The translations under genes were made by a program, and so were the position numbers. DNA of 64,000 nt from Leucaena leucocephala (Eukaryota > Streptophyta > Magnoliopsida > Fabales > Fabaceae). The notes beneath the pieces were generated by a model. The model saw nothing but the letters and a program-made list of their open reading frames with translations, made no database searches and was not told where the DNA came from. Within the stretch, counting starts at the first letter, position 1, and the number at the start of each line of letters is the position of its first letter. This document shows positions 46,441-58,817 of the stretch, piece after piece. The stretch is taken from NCBI GenBank assembly GCA_037074615.1, contig CM073535.1:8285001-8349000 (forward strand), read 5' to 3'.

Positions 46441-47428
46441 TTACTCTTGATTTATGTTAACATCATGCCTTGATGATTCTGCATTTGCTTGTTGTTTACC
46501 CTTCTGATTAGCGTCTTTATGTATTTCCTGGCTGTAAGCTCTGTTTGGGCAAGAGTCACTGCGATGCCCATAGATTCCACAATTAGTGCATAGTATATGG
46601 AGTCCCTCATATTCTAAGTAATAATTTTTCCCATCTCGTTGGAACCCTACCATCAATTGCTTTTGAAGATCAACTATAACACAGATTCACGCGTAGTGGC
46701 CTCTTAATTGACAGGAAGTGTTCATATCGATTTTTATCGTCTCCCTTATTTGATTGCCAATAAATGTGAGTGCATGTTCATTATAATACTCTAGAGCTAC
46801 CTTTAGCATTCGAACCCATACTACAACCTTATTGATTGTTTCTTTCTCAGGTTTAAAATTAGGCTCCCATGGTCTCACCGTGAGATAATGATCATAGATC
46901 ATCCATAGACCTCTAATTAAAGCATTGAAATAGTCTTCCTTGCTTGATAATTTCACAACATAAAACCCATGTCCAATATTGATCAAGTTTAGAACTCCTT
47001 TTTTTTGCTCACATGGCCTGCAACCTAGTTTGTAGAGCTTTAAACCCAATACCCCTGTCTAGCAACTTGGCAATCAATGCTTTCCACCAAGCTCTATATA
47101 ACTTTTTCTTTATCTTCCCTAAGAAACAGAAGGTAGGGAAATTTCTGTCAGGATCTTCAATCGTTTTACATTATGGTTAATCCATTCCAAGAAGTTCCTG
47201 TTCTTGTGAATCTAACATTGTATCATCAAAAACCATATTTTCATTTTCTTCTTCCATTTCATCCTCAGAATGATCACTGTATGCATCAGCTCCTTTTAGT
47301 TTTTCTGCAAATGTTGGACCACCCTGAGCATATTCCACACTACTTGAACCTAGTTTAGGCCAATTTTCCTGATAAAGCTTCTCATTTCCTTGCTTGCTAC
47401 CATCATTTTTACTTTCTTTGACCTTCAA
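46441..47428 (-). pseudogene. L1 LINE ORF1: DUF4283-like domain and zinc knuckle
   Basis: Minus strand: 47428-47177 (acidic N-terminus with PTFAEKL), then 47049-46687 with VLNLINIGHGFYVVKLSSKEDYFNALIRGLW and YDHYLTVRPWEPNFKPEKE, the DUF4283 region of plant LINE and gag-like proteins, and 46656-46441 with a CCHC knuckle (C-TNC-GIYGH-RSDSC). RNA binding is the expected role. Broken into three frames. Confidence 0.85.
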
Positions 47429-47495
47429 AATAGTAGATCATCTTCCTCTTATAAAGAAGGAACAATAGATGCAATAGAGCTAGAGAGAACAATCA

Positions 47496-49360
47496 TGACA
47501 AATCCATATTTTTATATATTTGTTTATATCATTTTAGTGGGCTCTTGTCGTTATTATGGTCCTATATTATATAGTTTGTGCACTATTTGGATTAAATATC
47601 TTATATTGAATTGCTGCTTAATAGGGGTATAATTGTCATATTTTTATTATTTCTCCCAAACAATTATTTTTAGAATAAAAAGTATTACATTATTATGATT
47701 TGTATTTCAGGTACTCAGGAGAAATCAGAACTTATAAATAACAACAAAGAACTACATTGAGCAATTATATATAAAGACCCAATAGGCCAAACCTTGCGAT
47801 TTAGCCCATTAGGTTACCTTTTTAATTGCCTTCCACAATTCACACAGGGGGACACACACACAAAGCAATTGAAGGAGTATCACGAAAAACCTTGCCTAGG
47901 GAGCATATAACACAAGCTACACAACTCAACCATTCATTCCACACATTCTACCTCCCTTCCATCAAACACCCCAACCTTCATCATCCCTATATCATCACAG
48001 CAACCAACCATAACAATAGCAGCGAGCGATGGACAACACGTATACCTAGGCAAGCCTCCAAGCATCGACCCATCCTCAGCCTTCACTCTTCTATCATGCC
48101 ATCACCATCTATCTCCTTCGTTGCGTCTCCCTTTTGTCTTCCAATATCGGCACCACAGCAGAAGGTGGGTGGCAACTTCACATAACCATTACAGCTCTAC
48201 CATCATCATCATTCCATCTTTAACATACCAGAACAGAGATGCAGAATCTAAAGTATGCAGCTGTTCCAACTCCTCCATCACAGCCCACACTCCACCTCTA
48301 TTACGTCCAAACAGCAGAGAACAAGCACAAAAGCAATAGATCAACAGCAACATGCAGGGTGGAGAAGCTCATAAGGATGACGCATAGTGACAGTAAAGTG
48401 ATGGTTAGGCATGGCTAAGGCGTCCTAATTCTCTAATTCAATAGAAAATGTATGAGTTTGGGATCTCAAAGGGGAGTATAATTTACTCTAATTCTCTACC
48501 CAATAATTTATATTATGACTCCTAGGTCTTAGAATTAATTTTATAATTATTGGAAATGTTTATAATGATTTATTTGTATTTATTGAGGATTATTGTGATT
48601 GACTTTTTGCTTGGCATTTGATATTACTTTTTAATTAACTTTAATTTCATTTACTTTGATCTAGGTCATACTTTGTATTGAAATTATTGTGCATATTTAG
48701 AGATTTTTCAAGGTTGTTTGAATTATTGGATTGTTTTGTCGCTTGTTAGCTTAAATTCTATTTTTAAGAATTATTGAGTTATAATTGAGCATTGGTTTTT
48801 AATATCCTTAGTCCTATTTTATTATTCTCGTGTTCTATTTTTATAAATTATTGAGTTATAATTGAGCATTAGTTTTGAATATCCTTAGTCCTATTTTAAT
48901 ATTCTGGTGGCAGTTAATAAATTATGACTTTGAAATATATTTTGTGACAATTCGAGGTGGCTCGGTTGTTAGATTAAAAACTAAATTATAATTCTTAATT
49001 CATTATTTATAACTCCCGCATCTGTTAAAGTTATAATTGCCTGCGTTATTGAATTGGAGGATTGCTTTTATTATTATTAATCACTTGCATTATCATTCCA
49101 TTCACTCTTTATTAATTAATTATTTAAATTAAAAATATCAAAAATATTTTATTTAAATTTATTTTTAATTCATTGTATTTACTTGTTAGTCAATCAAAAC
49201 AAACATCATTTTCTAATTTAGGTTGCATTACATTTAGTTACTTAGAAATTTAATTTTATTTTTAGCTCTTAAAAGAGAACGACCTGAGGTTACACTATAT
49301 GCAATCCTTGGTTTAATTTTTGAAGTAACCCCAAGACAACATTGGACGAAGGTTGTTTCA
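47496..49360 (+). mobile_element. Solo LTR, Athila-like family
   Basis: 1865 bp, plus strand, TGACAAATCC...GGTTGTTTCA. It is the reverse complement of the LTR at 13631-15508, including TTGTATTTCAGGTACTC and GCATTACATTTAGTTACTTAG tracts. Flanks AATCA and AATTG share three of five bases, so the target duplication is unclear. No internal region follows. Confidence 0.75.
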
Positions 49361-49690
49361 AATTGCCATGGATGAGAGCAGACTATAGCCGGCAGCCTAC
49401 TTGAGTTGTAAGGCGGGAATGAGAGTATAGTAATTGCCCCTGTGATGCACCCAATAAGCCACAAAACATTACTTCAAGAAAAAAGTTACTTTTCTTCATG
49501 AAGCCCATCAATTATACATCGTGACCTTAAACATTAAAAAAAAAGTGAAGTTGCTGATGCCTTAGCGAAAAAGGGATTGACAAGCTCTTTCTTGTTGAAA
49601 GATTGCCCATATAATCTTGGGACACTTATGGAAAAAGATTGTGTGGGATTAAATTCCCTTTAGCTTGGTTTGTTTTTTGTTTTAAAGCGT
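49361..49690 (+). pseudogene. LINE RNase H C-terminal fragment
   Basis: Plus strand reads EVADALAKKGLTSSFLLKDCPYNLGTLMEKDCVGLNSL then TAG. The N/E-x-VADALAKxG stretch is the conserved end of RNase H domains in plant L1 elements. The rest of the domain is missing, and the upstream 110 bases carry no clear frame. It lies opposite in strand to the L1 element at 41-47 kb. Confidence 0.65.
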
Positions 49691-49786
49691 ATGCCTTTTC
49701 CCTTATACCAAGAAAAAATGGCATGATGTGCTTTTTAATCCCAGAAGCCCAGTTAAGTCCCTCCTACCATGATGCTAAATAAGCAC

Positions 49787-49950
49787 TAAGACTATGTTTG
49801 GATGAAGAGAAAAGTGAGAGAAAAATAGAAGGAAGAAATACTCAAAAAGAAAATTTTCATAAAATAGTAAAAAAAAATTGTATTATTTTTAGTAATTTTC
49901 CCTCATAATATTCTTTCCTCTCTAATTTTCTTCCTATCCAAACACAAGGT
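49787..49950. mobile_element. Short MITE
   Basis: ACTATGTTTGGATGAAGAGAA and TTCTTCCTATCCAAACACAAGG form inverted termini. A relative is at 53055-53221. Confidence 0.6.
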
Positions 49951-50029
49951 AAGTGTTATTAGAAAAATATTTTAAAATGTTGGATGTGATTAAACCTTTT
50001 ATATTTTCACAATAGATTTTTGAGTGCCT

Positions 50030-50598
50030 AACAAGAAGATAGACTCTGGTAATAACGAAGAAATCAGCATGCTAAACCAACCCAGAATTGCCCATAATAG
50101 CCATCCTTGGATAATAGTAATCTCTTGTCAAAACTTATTAACAAACAGAAGATCTCGATCAATCTGTTATTCCATACATCATCCAATTTATGTTACCCAA
50201 GAAAGCTTGAGTCAATAGTACTCCTATGTGAGGATAAGAAAATGCTAAAAATAAGCATATCAAAACCTATGTATAATTTACCTAGTGTCAATTTTTTTCT
50301 CCAACTTTTGGTAATGAGTAAATATTTAAAGAAAACACTACTAGTTAAAAGCATGAAATACTAATAAAGGACATTGATAGTTTCAGAAAATATCCAACTT
50401 TACCAAGGGTCAATTGATACAAAATAAAAAAGAGAAAAGAATTGAGAATGAGAAAAATGAGAAAACTATGTCCAACTTATACTGAAAGCTCTCTTTGTAT
50501 AGAAAGCTGTTTTACTCATTTGCTAAACATAAAATCCTTTTCCTTATACACCTTTTACCAACCCATTTTCTATAAGCCAGATAGCAAGCAATCTAAGG
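50030..50598 (-). other. 3' flank of gene B (spacer T)
   Basis: Minus strand carries TTTTATTTTGTATCAATTGA and ATCAATGTCC tracts as after gene A. The left half (AACAAACAGAAGATCTCGATC) matches the orphan spacer at 35330. The short ORFs here are not genes. Confidence 0.6.
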
Positions 50599-52048
50599 TC
50601 AAATCCTTATAGCATCAATGACTCTTTTATTTTGATGATAGTATCGACAATAGCTCTTAACATAGTTTTTTATTGATTTGTATAACTTTGGCCTTGACTC
50701 CTCAACTACTTCTTTAACCGGTCCAATTTCGGCTTCCATATTAGGACCACAGAACATGGCCACCGTGAGCCTCTCCTTTTCTGAGTTTATCACTGCTCTG
50801 TGGATGGGGCTTTTGAATATCCCATTGCTCATTATCTGTTCACATTAAACAAGTTCATTTAGTTACATTGAAAAAAAATCACACGCATATTACAATTTCA
50901 TTTAGTTACATTGAGAAAGAACATATATTCGCTACAAATAACTAATGTAGCTTAATTTTTTAATATAAATATATTAGTTACATAACTTTTACATTTAGAA
51001 TTAGAAGTTGTAATAAACTTCCATAGGTATATGTCTCTAATTAATTCTTTTCCCCTCAATTGAGACTTAAAAAAGATATTATATTACAGACAATGATTAC
51101 CTCAAGTTGTTCACCAACGTTTACAACAAGAGCATCAGGGATGATAGGAACTTTAAGCCAATTGTTGTCTTTGAGGATTTGAAGGCCTTCTACATTTTCA
51201 TCCTGCAAAAGTAAAGTGAGGGCAGATCCATCTACATGAGGCTTCAGTCCTATAACTTGTTCAGGTCTGGTGCATGGAGGATAATAGTTGAATCTCGCTA
51301 TCATGTCTGTTTCTCCAAATTCCTTCAAGAAGCTATTCTCATGCAAGTTCAATGACTTAGCCATGGCCTTCAGAATCACTTCATTTAGCTGCTTTACTTT
51401 CTCCGTATATTCTATCAACACATCCCTAAAATCATGGGGTTGTTGGGGCCAGACTTTAAATTTTCTTTGGCTCTCAGGATGCACTTTGAGGAAAACACGA
51501 TCATTCCAATCAATCCTTTGTTTTTGTTTGAAAAATATGCCACTTCCATATCCTTCTTGATCATTTCCTTCTCTCTCGTATTTTCGCTTTTCTTCCATTG
51601 GGAGATCAAAGAACTTCTTTGAAACTTCTCTCACTTTGCCCAGAAACCCACTTGGCATCCCATGGTTTATTGCCTGAATTTCCAATAAAAAAAACAAATC
51701 ATGATGGGACCGTTAAAGAAAATAACAGAAACCGGGTTCAACTAACTGAAAGAAGTATGAAGTTCAGTGACTGATGCAGAGGGAAGAAAACGGAAAAGAA
51801 AAGCAGAAGAAAGAATGAAGAACCTGAAAGCAACCCCATGAAGTGAGAGCAGAGCAAAGATTGTCCAATTCTCGCTGTTGTTGCTGTGAGGAAGGAGACA
51901 GAAGAAGAGAAATATCAATGAGTGGAATCTGCTGAGATGGAAGAAGAGCACTGAATTCACCATCTTTGTAAATATACTCTTCTGGTAAATCTCCTGCGCC
52001 CAAGAACGCCAGTTCTTGCACAGACTTATATAACTCAGGTCGACCCAT
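50599..52048 (-). CDS. SRG1-like 2-oxoglutarate/Fe(II)-dependent dioxygenase, gene B (3 exons)
   Basis: Minus-strand exons 52048-51824, 51673-51101 and 50835-50599 join to 344 residues, the same length as gene A. Introns of 150 and 265 bp have GT-AG ends. The 573-bp middle exon equals exons 2 and 3 of gene A (248 + 325) fused without a trace of the 85-bp intron. NYYPPC is at residues 204-209, iron ligands H221, D223 (HVD) and H278 (SPIHRAV), and the 2-oxoglutarate site is RLT at 288-290. It ends AIRI where gene A ends ALKI. Start at MGRPELYKS matches gene A MDRSALYKS; an in-frame ATG 27 bases upstream is less likely. Function is oxidation of an unknown metabolite; probably cytosolic. Confidence 0.94.
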
Positions 52049-52260
52049 TATTTTAATGCTTATCAGAACCTTCAATTTGCAGAAGATGAGATTGAGATGT
52101 CTAAATAAATTAAATGACTGAGTTTGATGATCTGCTCAACAAATGGTCATATATTTATAATTATTAGGTGACGCGGTTTTGTTTTGCATGTCTTTATTAT
52201 GTGACGCACTAAAAACACGGGAACTTTAGTCATAGATACTATAAGAGTTCTCTCTCACGT
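52049..52260 (-). promoter_or_regulatory. Promoter region of gene B
   Basis: Minus strand has GCGTCACATAATAAAGAC at 52204-52187, the counterpart of CACATACGCCCAAATAAAG of the other copies; ATAATAAAG could be the TATA box. CATATGTTGAGCAGATCA-type leader sequence is shared with gene A (here CATTTGTTGAGCAGATCATC). Confidence 0.5.
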
Positions 52261-52654
52261 TTTTAATGAAATAGAGAAGCATTTGAACTTTGAAGCGATA
52301 AGGTTATGTGGACTCAATCTGAAATAAGGAAAAGGAAGATTCGATTTTTGCATTAATTATATGACGACGCGTGTTGTAGAGCGGGCAAAGCTTGCTTCCT
52401 AGCATATGATATTTTTCCTCTATGCAACTATTTTCTCATGAGTCCATTACCCTATATTTATTATATATATAATTGAAAGAGGAGGGAAGTAAAAACCATG
52501 GTTTCTTCATGATAATATATAGTGTATATATTATTTTTGTTGTTTAAAGGTTATTTTTAAATATTACTTTTATTAACATATTTTTTATAATCAAATATAA
52601 ACATTTTTCTATATATTTTATTTCAAATTATATTTTTTTAATTATGACTGGTTT

Positions 52655-52995
52655 AAGTCGAGTTAACTTGTCATCAAACTCATTGGCCAATGTATCTCTA
52701 CCAAGTTCAGTGACCAAGAACCAAACGGTTAAACTTGTAGTGGGAAATGGGTGTAGAAACAACAAAAAACAATTATGAAGGACATGGATAAGTGTTTGCC
52801 GTCTCATCGATGTATGAGTGTTTGGGAGTGAGAGATTCAAAATCACGCGTTGATCCATTACTTCTGTCCCTGCTCGTCTGTTTGCGTCTTACGTGTGGTC
52901 CTTTGTTTGAAAGCCAAAGTTGAATGAAACAAAGGAGATATATGAGTCCTGGTTAACCTCACGACAAAGGGAGAGTGAGAAACAAAGAAGAAAAG
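52655..52995 (+). repeat. Spacer block A, copy 4
   Basis: Same orientation as the gene A upstream block though gene B points the other way. Shares GTGTGGTCCTTTGTTTGAAAG and AGTGAGAAACAAAGAAGA-like ends. Confidence 0.75.
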
Positions 52996-53054
52996 GGATT
53001 TTTTCTTATTTTGAAAAATTAATATTTTATATTTAATCAAAGTATAATCCCTTT

Positions 53055-53221
53055 TAAAACCTAGTTATGTTTGGATAAAAAGAAAAGCAAAGAGAAAATA
53101 GGGGAGGGAATATTATAAAAGAAAATTTCCTAACATGATAAAAAAGTTTACTATTTTTGAGAGTTTTTCCACATAGTAGTATTTTCTATTTAATTTTCTT
53201 CCCATCCAAACATAGGTTAAA
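53055..53221. mobile_element. Short MITE, relative of 49787-49950
   Basis: TTATGTTTGGATAAAAAGAAAA and TTTTCTTCCCATCCAAACATAGG form inverted ends; the interior also matches. Confidence 0.6.
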
Positions 53222-53316
53222 TTAAAGGGGCAAAGGCTGGTCATCTTCCCCAATAAATATACTTTTTAGGGTTTGAATTTATGTTCTTATTCTTATATTA
53301 CCATCTTGAAATAACC

Positions 53317-53663
53317 TTATGTCTGATGTTGCCTTAGGGCTATTTCAAATTTTTTAACTAAGGATTACGTATAATGCAACCTTATGTCATTCTCTTTGAG
53401 TAGCCATGATGGTTGTTGTCATTGTTACTGAACTATTAAGGAGTTGCTGTGGACAACTGGTTGTGTTGTGTATGGAGACCATGGTGTTGGCCGCGTGTGT
53501 TTCTTCCCTCCAAGCTCTTCAATTTTGCAGCATCCTACTAATTCAATATAAAGCATATTAATTTAATTAGTACACAAATAATATAATTAAGGACCAAAAT
53601 ATTGACAAAAACCACCAAAATGATATGAATGAATATATAAAAATATGGATTTGTCAACTGCCT
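53317..53663 (-). repeat. Internally deleted Athila-like LTR
   Basis: TGAAATAACCTTATGTCTGATGTTGCC resembles the LTR end at 8119 and 13631, and 53600-53663 the other LTR end (ATATATAAAAATATGGATTTGTCA), but only 350 bases remain of about 1870. Confidence 0.6.
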
Positions 53664-55560
53664 CACACTTAACCTTTTGCACTACTGGGAAAATATCAAT
53701 CCAACAGTTAAACTCAATGCAAGTAAATATTAAACTGGCAATGCAAGAATATGTAATCAACTCAAGCAACATCTGTCCCTAATCAATCAACAGTCATGGA
53801 ATGCTTCGGCGCAAGGAAAGTAACACAAAAGACATAGCAAGATAGAGGAAGGGAAACAAAATAGAGTTCTCATAGTACAAGTGTCTCACTTAACTCTCAA
53901 ATATAGGGATTTTTCACTCAAACCACCTAGATTAGCACCTACTATAAGCTTGTAAAGATTATACTTTTCTCCACCACTGACATATCATAGATTCAAGTTG
54001 GTGAAAGGCTAATTAATTGATGGAATAAAATATAGAACAAGTTTAATGCATGAGTATTAAGAAATAACTCAAAGTAAGCTAAAGTGCGATTATCAAATGA
54101 ACAACAATCTTTAGTCTTCAACTACCAAATGATGTCTTATTTCAAACTTTATTCCTTGTTGTCAATTTTTCTTTTCTTTTTCTCTCTTTCTTTTTTTCTA
54201 ATTTTTTTCTTGGCTTTTTCTCCACATTTTCTTCTCTTTCTTGTATTTTCTATTTCTTTTATCTCTTTTTTTCTTTCTCTTTTTTTATTGGCAATCCTAG
54301 CCCAAAAAGATAAAGATAGCAATATCAATATTGCACATTTTAATCATGAAGAATATAATGTAACTCATACAAATACTTGTTCAAAATGAATGTAATGAAA
54401 TGAAAGTGATGGGCTCAAAGAGGTAAACAAAAGTCAATCAAGATGGCTTGTATTTGGGTAAAATGGTTTATAATTGAATGCCTCTATCATGCTCATAAAT
54501 TCAGGTAATAATGCATCTTTAAAAAAGAATCTAGATTGTTCTAAAGTTAACTAAAATTAGGTGGAAATCACGCAAGATAAGAAATAAAGGTAAAGCTCAA
54601 TAATCCTTTTAATAAGGCTTTCTCGAATATGTTTCCTCCCTAAGATTAAGCTATGAAACACGGTTAATAACACTGCACCAAAGATACTCCACTATACTAA
54701 TCAATTAAGAATAAAAATTACTTAAATAAAAATATATTTTTACATAGACATACCAATGTTCACTTGCATAAGCAATAATGATTTAAAAATAAAGTCTAAG
54801 GATTGCAAAAGTCAAGTCAAAAGATGGGAACTACAGTAGAAAATTGCCCATATAGCAATGAAAACCCAATCAATTTAGCTCAAAAGTTCAAAATTTTTGA
54901 ATTTTTCAGGTTTTGGCAATTCACACAGTGGCAACACACAAATTAGCAAAAGCAATCCCTCCCCCACACTTAAACTATGCGTTGTCCTCAATGGATCACT
55001 ACAACATATATAAAGGAGAAGGAGAAATGGTTAAAGAGTCATGAGCTAAAAGGGATATCTATTCAAAGAAATAAAAAAACTAACATAAAATAATAAATCC
55101 TTAAAATGTAACATATTATAAGAAATTGTTAAAAGATATAAAGCAATAAATCTAAATTATTCTAATTTTTACTACTGGGATTGTCTCTCCCCTACACTTA
55201 TCTCAAACAATAAAGCTCAATAAATCAAAGGGAAAGGAGGCAAGGAAAGAAAGAGACAACCTTGATGACAAAATCTCTTTAAACTCTAATAAGAGAAGTT
55301 CTCATCCCGAATGAGAAACATGAATATCTTTATTGCAACTCTATCTCCTACATTATTCTTCATTGATGGTAGTGGTTATAGATTAATTGGAGGAGCCTAA
55401 TATAAGGGATATAATGATTACCATACAATTTTCTTAAGTAAGGCACATGCAAGAGATTTGACAAAACGCAAGCAACATCTTTTCTAACTTTAAGTATGGG
55501 ATAATAATCAAAATATTTGAAATCATGAAAAGCCTTCAAATGTAAAGGCTAGTAATCAAG
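53664..55560 (-). other. Internal region of an Athila-like element
   Basis: 53664-54870 aligns with 12282-13400. 54930-55560 has CTCCCCCACACTTAAACTATG and is not matched in the first element. No coding frame; CT-rich at 54160-54290. Confidence 0.55.
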
Positions 55561-57031
55561 ATATCAAATGTCAAACTTAAAAATTGCATTAAATGACCCA
55601 TAGGCCAATTTTACGATTTGGCCCGTTAGGCTTTCTTTTATTCCTTTCTTCTTGCTTTTATCTGGAGGTGTACACCAGAGTCCAGGGGAGCCAGCCATCA
55701 CCTCCTCTAAGCCATTCATTCCCTCTCCACGCGAGGAGGCAGGCTGTGACTTCACTTACACCATCCTCCACCTCCATTCCACAATGCCGCCATCCATCCA
55801 CCATCATCTTCTTCTCCAATTATCCCTATACCATTCGACTCCCTCCATCCACAGTCTGCATACTTGATCCATGACCATAGCCCAAGCAACCATCTTCCAT
55901 CCATTCCGTCCACGCACAAACAGTGACAGCGATAAACCATACATACAGGAGAAAGCTTCAGCATGCTGCGGTAGAAACCAATCACCCTCTATCGTCTCCT
56001 ATTCACCTTTATTCCTACCTCCACGCAGCTCACCACTACCCCGCTCTATCCACAGCAGCTCCTCGATAGTACAGCAGCAGGCATAGCTCATGAACAGTGA
56101 CGGCACCAGAGCAACACTTGCAACGACCGCGTAGATAGCAGAACAGATGTGAACAAATCGACGGCACAATCTCCTCTCCGTCGTTAATATGGTTGGTCTT
56201 GAAATCTTGATGGTGGCATCAGGTTCCTTGGCAGTCCGTGACTAATTCATCATATTCCTCCGATTTAATGGTAAAGGCATGAGTTTGAGATATCCAGAGT
56301 GAGGTTAACTTGCTCTAATTTTTCACCCATTAAATTATCTTATAATTCATAAGTCTTAGGATAATTTTATAATTATTGGGATGATTGAGTATTATTGTAA
56401 TTGAATTATTATTTAGTAATTGATATTGTGCTAGTTATAATTTAATTTCTTTACTCTGTTTTAGGTCAAAACTTTGTATTGAGATTTTAGTTAATATTTT
56501 GTGATTTTTAAGATAGTTTGAATTATTGGATCATTGTATCTTTTACTAACTTTAATCTTATTTTATGAATTATTATATCTTTAATCATATTTTACTATTC
56601 TTGTGACAGTTAGTAGATTGAGACTTTAGAAAATATTTTGTAATAATTTGAGGTAGATCGGTTGTTAGATTAAATGTTTAATTATAATTCTTAATTTACT
56701 GTTTATAACTCATATATCTGTTGAAATTATGATTGCATGCGCTATTGAATTGAAGAGTTATTTTTCTCATCCATTTTCTATTCACTATCCATTTTATCAA
56801 AAATACCAAAAACAAGTTTTATATGCTTATTTTAATTCATTATAATTTTCATAATAGTTAATCAAATAAAACTCCCATTTTTTAACTTAAGCTGCATTGC
56901 ATTTAGTTACTTAGAAATTTAAGTTCATATTTTGGCTCCTCAAAGATAATGACCCGATATTATACTATACGCAATCGTTAGTTTAATTTTTAAAGTAACC
57001 CCAAGATAATATCGGACGTAAAGTTATTTCA
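55561..57031 (+). repeat. 5'-truncated Athila-like LTR in opposite orientation
   Basis: Matches 47780-49360 in the same orientation (ACCCATAGGCCAATTTTACG, GGTTGTTAGATTAAA, GCATTTAGTTACTTAGAAATTTAA) and ends TTATTTCA at 57031. ORFs here have serine/histidine/proline-rich translations, as in the other LTR copies. Confidence 0.65.
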
Positions 57032-58485
57032 AGTTTTAAGTTTCAACTACCATTAGAGTATGGTATTTTGGGTAATTCTTGGTACGAAGGTTTAGCATGC
57101 TAATCTCTTGCAATGGCAGAACTAGAAATTTAGGACCTGGGACAAACTTGTAACAATTTTTTTATCACATGAGCAAATAAGCTATAATATTATAATAGTT
57201 TGATTATAAAAGATCAAATATCATTAGATGACAAATTTGTTATTGCCTTAATTGAATTTTGGATGCGTTTAAAAAATTTGTCTATGCCTAAAATAATTTG
57301 TTATTTCAACAATCAAGGTAAAACATAAATAATTTAAAAATTATATTCGAATAAAATAAAAAAAATAAAACTAAAAAATCACTTTATTTTGCTTTATGTT
57401 GACTAGTTGTAGGGTTAGAGGATGTGGTTTTCTCTACTTTTTATTAGCAAGAAAAGAAGAATAAAAAAGAAAGATAGAGTGAGTGTTTGAGTGGTGTATA
57501 AAGTAGGTTTTAGATTTATATATAAAAAGCTGGGTTGGGCAATAAAATTAATTAGGTTTTTTGAATTTATAAAGGAATATAGATAGCTTGATTTCAGAGA
57601 ATAAAAAGAATTTTAGGATATTAAAAGAAATATAAAGATTTAAAACTCAAGTCCTCTTCTATATATGTTTTCCTAAAACAAGATTTTTTTAGATTTCTAA
57701 AAAGGAGTATATAAAGAAAATGCAACAAATAAAACTTAATAATTAATATATATTCAATATTTAGATAATTAAATTTGATATTCATTAAAATAGTAGATGT
57801 AGTTTTTAAAAAGTCTCCCATAGATAAATGATGCTATTGTGGTTTATCAAAAAAAGTGACCTGTTGGGTATTTTTGCAAAACATTATAGTCCAAAGGAAC
57901 AAGTCTCTCACTCACTGAATCAAATCAAACGGTCAATTTTAAAACTTGAAATCGAATCCAAAAAAGTAAAGAACCTAGAGCTTGGATGGATCAAATTAAA
58001 GACCTGGCTTCTAAGGAACATGAAAAGCTTGAAGATGAAATTGAAGCACCGACTGATAGGAGGGGTGGCTACCCCCCTTTCCCCTCATGTAGATCTACCC
58101 CCAATTTCTTGTTGTCACTAGAGTCTAGCTTCTTGTTAGGTACTCCAAACCTATTAAAAAATAAAGGAAAAATAAACTCTAATAAGGAAAAGAGACTTGC
58201 TCAACTCATCCTCAGTTATTACTTATTAAAATGTGTTATTATCTAATAATATACATTTAACTTTTTCTTTTTAAGGTGTTGACAACAACAAAAAATTATG
58301 TTGAAGAATTGATTCTTTTTGGCTGGTGGCTATGCTTTGTGGCTATAAATCGTTGTCATTGTAATCACAATTTTTTGTTTTATTTAGAGTTGTCTTGTTG
58401 AACGATTATATTATTTAGATAATTTGGATTGAGTTTTTCTTTTTAATTTTAGATTTATTTATGTTAAAAAGGCATATTAAGCTGG

Positions 58486-58645
58486 TATTTTTTTATTGCC
58501 CATCCAATTCATTAAAATTTTACCCTAACTACATCCGGATCTGACTTACGTCGCCTACTTGGCTATGGTAGGTGAGTCTCCTAACGAAAATTTTTTGTAT
58601 ACACTAAGATTCAAACTCGAGATCTTACTTAAATAATACTGAGCC
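58486..58645 (-). mobile_element. SINE, family 2, in block D2
   Basis: Minus orientation, T run at the left; flanked by ATTAAGCTGG (58476-58485) and ATTAAACTGG (58646-58655). D1 has the empty site near 17430. Confidence 0.82.
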
Positions 58646-58817
58646 ATTAAACTGGCTTATTTAAATGCTCATTAATGTGGCTTGTTTAAAGGCTTGTTAC
58701 ACAACTTGTTTGAAAGCCAGTTAGCATTTTCTAAAAACTTAGGTCTTTTAACAGGATTTAAGTACAAGTCAAGATCATGCTAAAAAGACCTATAACATAT
58801 CATAGGCTAAGCTCAGG

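Larger units (their letters stand above)
41191..47490 (-). mobile_element. L1-clade LINE with ORF1, endonuclease, RT and RNase H, decayed
   Basis: On the minus strand the order is ORF1 (47428-46441), endonuclease (about 45220-44740), RT (44349-42667), zinc-binding RT-associated domain (42098-41799) and RNase H (about 41730-41400), the layout of plant L1 elements with RNase H. Frameshifts and stops are spread throughout. Two SINEs (45296-45568, 45709-45895) sit between ORF1 and ORF2. The 5' end is probably lost or cut by the solo LTR at 47496; the 3' end is near a short T run at about 41195. Confidence 0.88.

Noticed and set aside
47826..48339. ORFs of 119 and 72 codons on the plus strand
   Set aside because: Inside a solo LTR and of low-complexity make-up.
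55593..56086. Several ORFs of 71-93 codons on both strands
   Set aside because: Inside a truncated LTR; frames not kept in the related LTRs at 13631 and 47496.
57828..58246. 97- and 86-codon ORFs in block D2
   Set aside because: The frames are broken in block D1 and no domain is recognised; a transposase origin was considered but no motif supports it.
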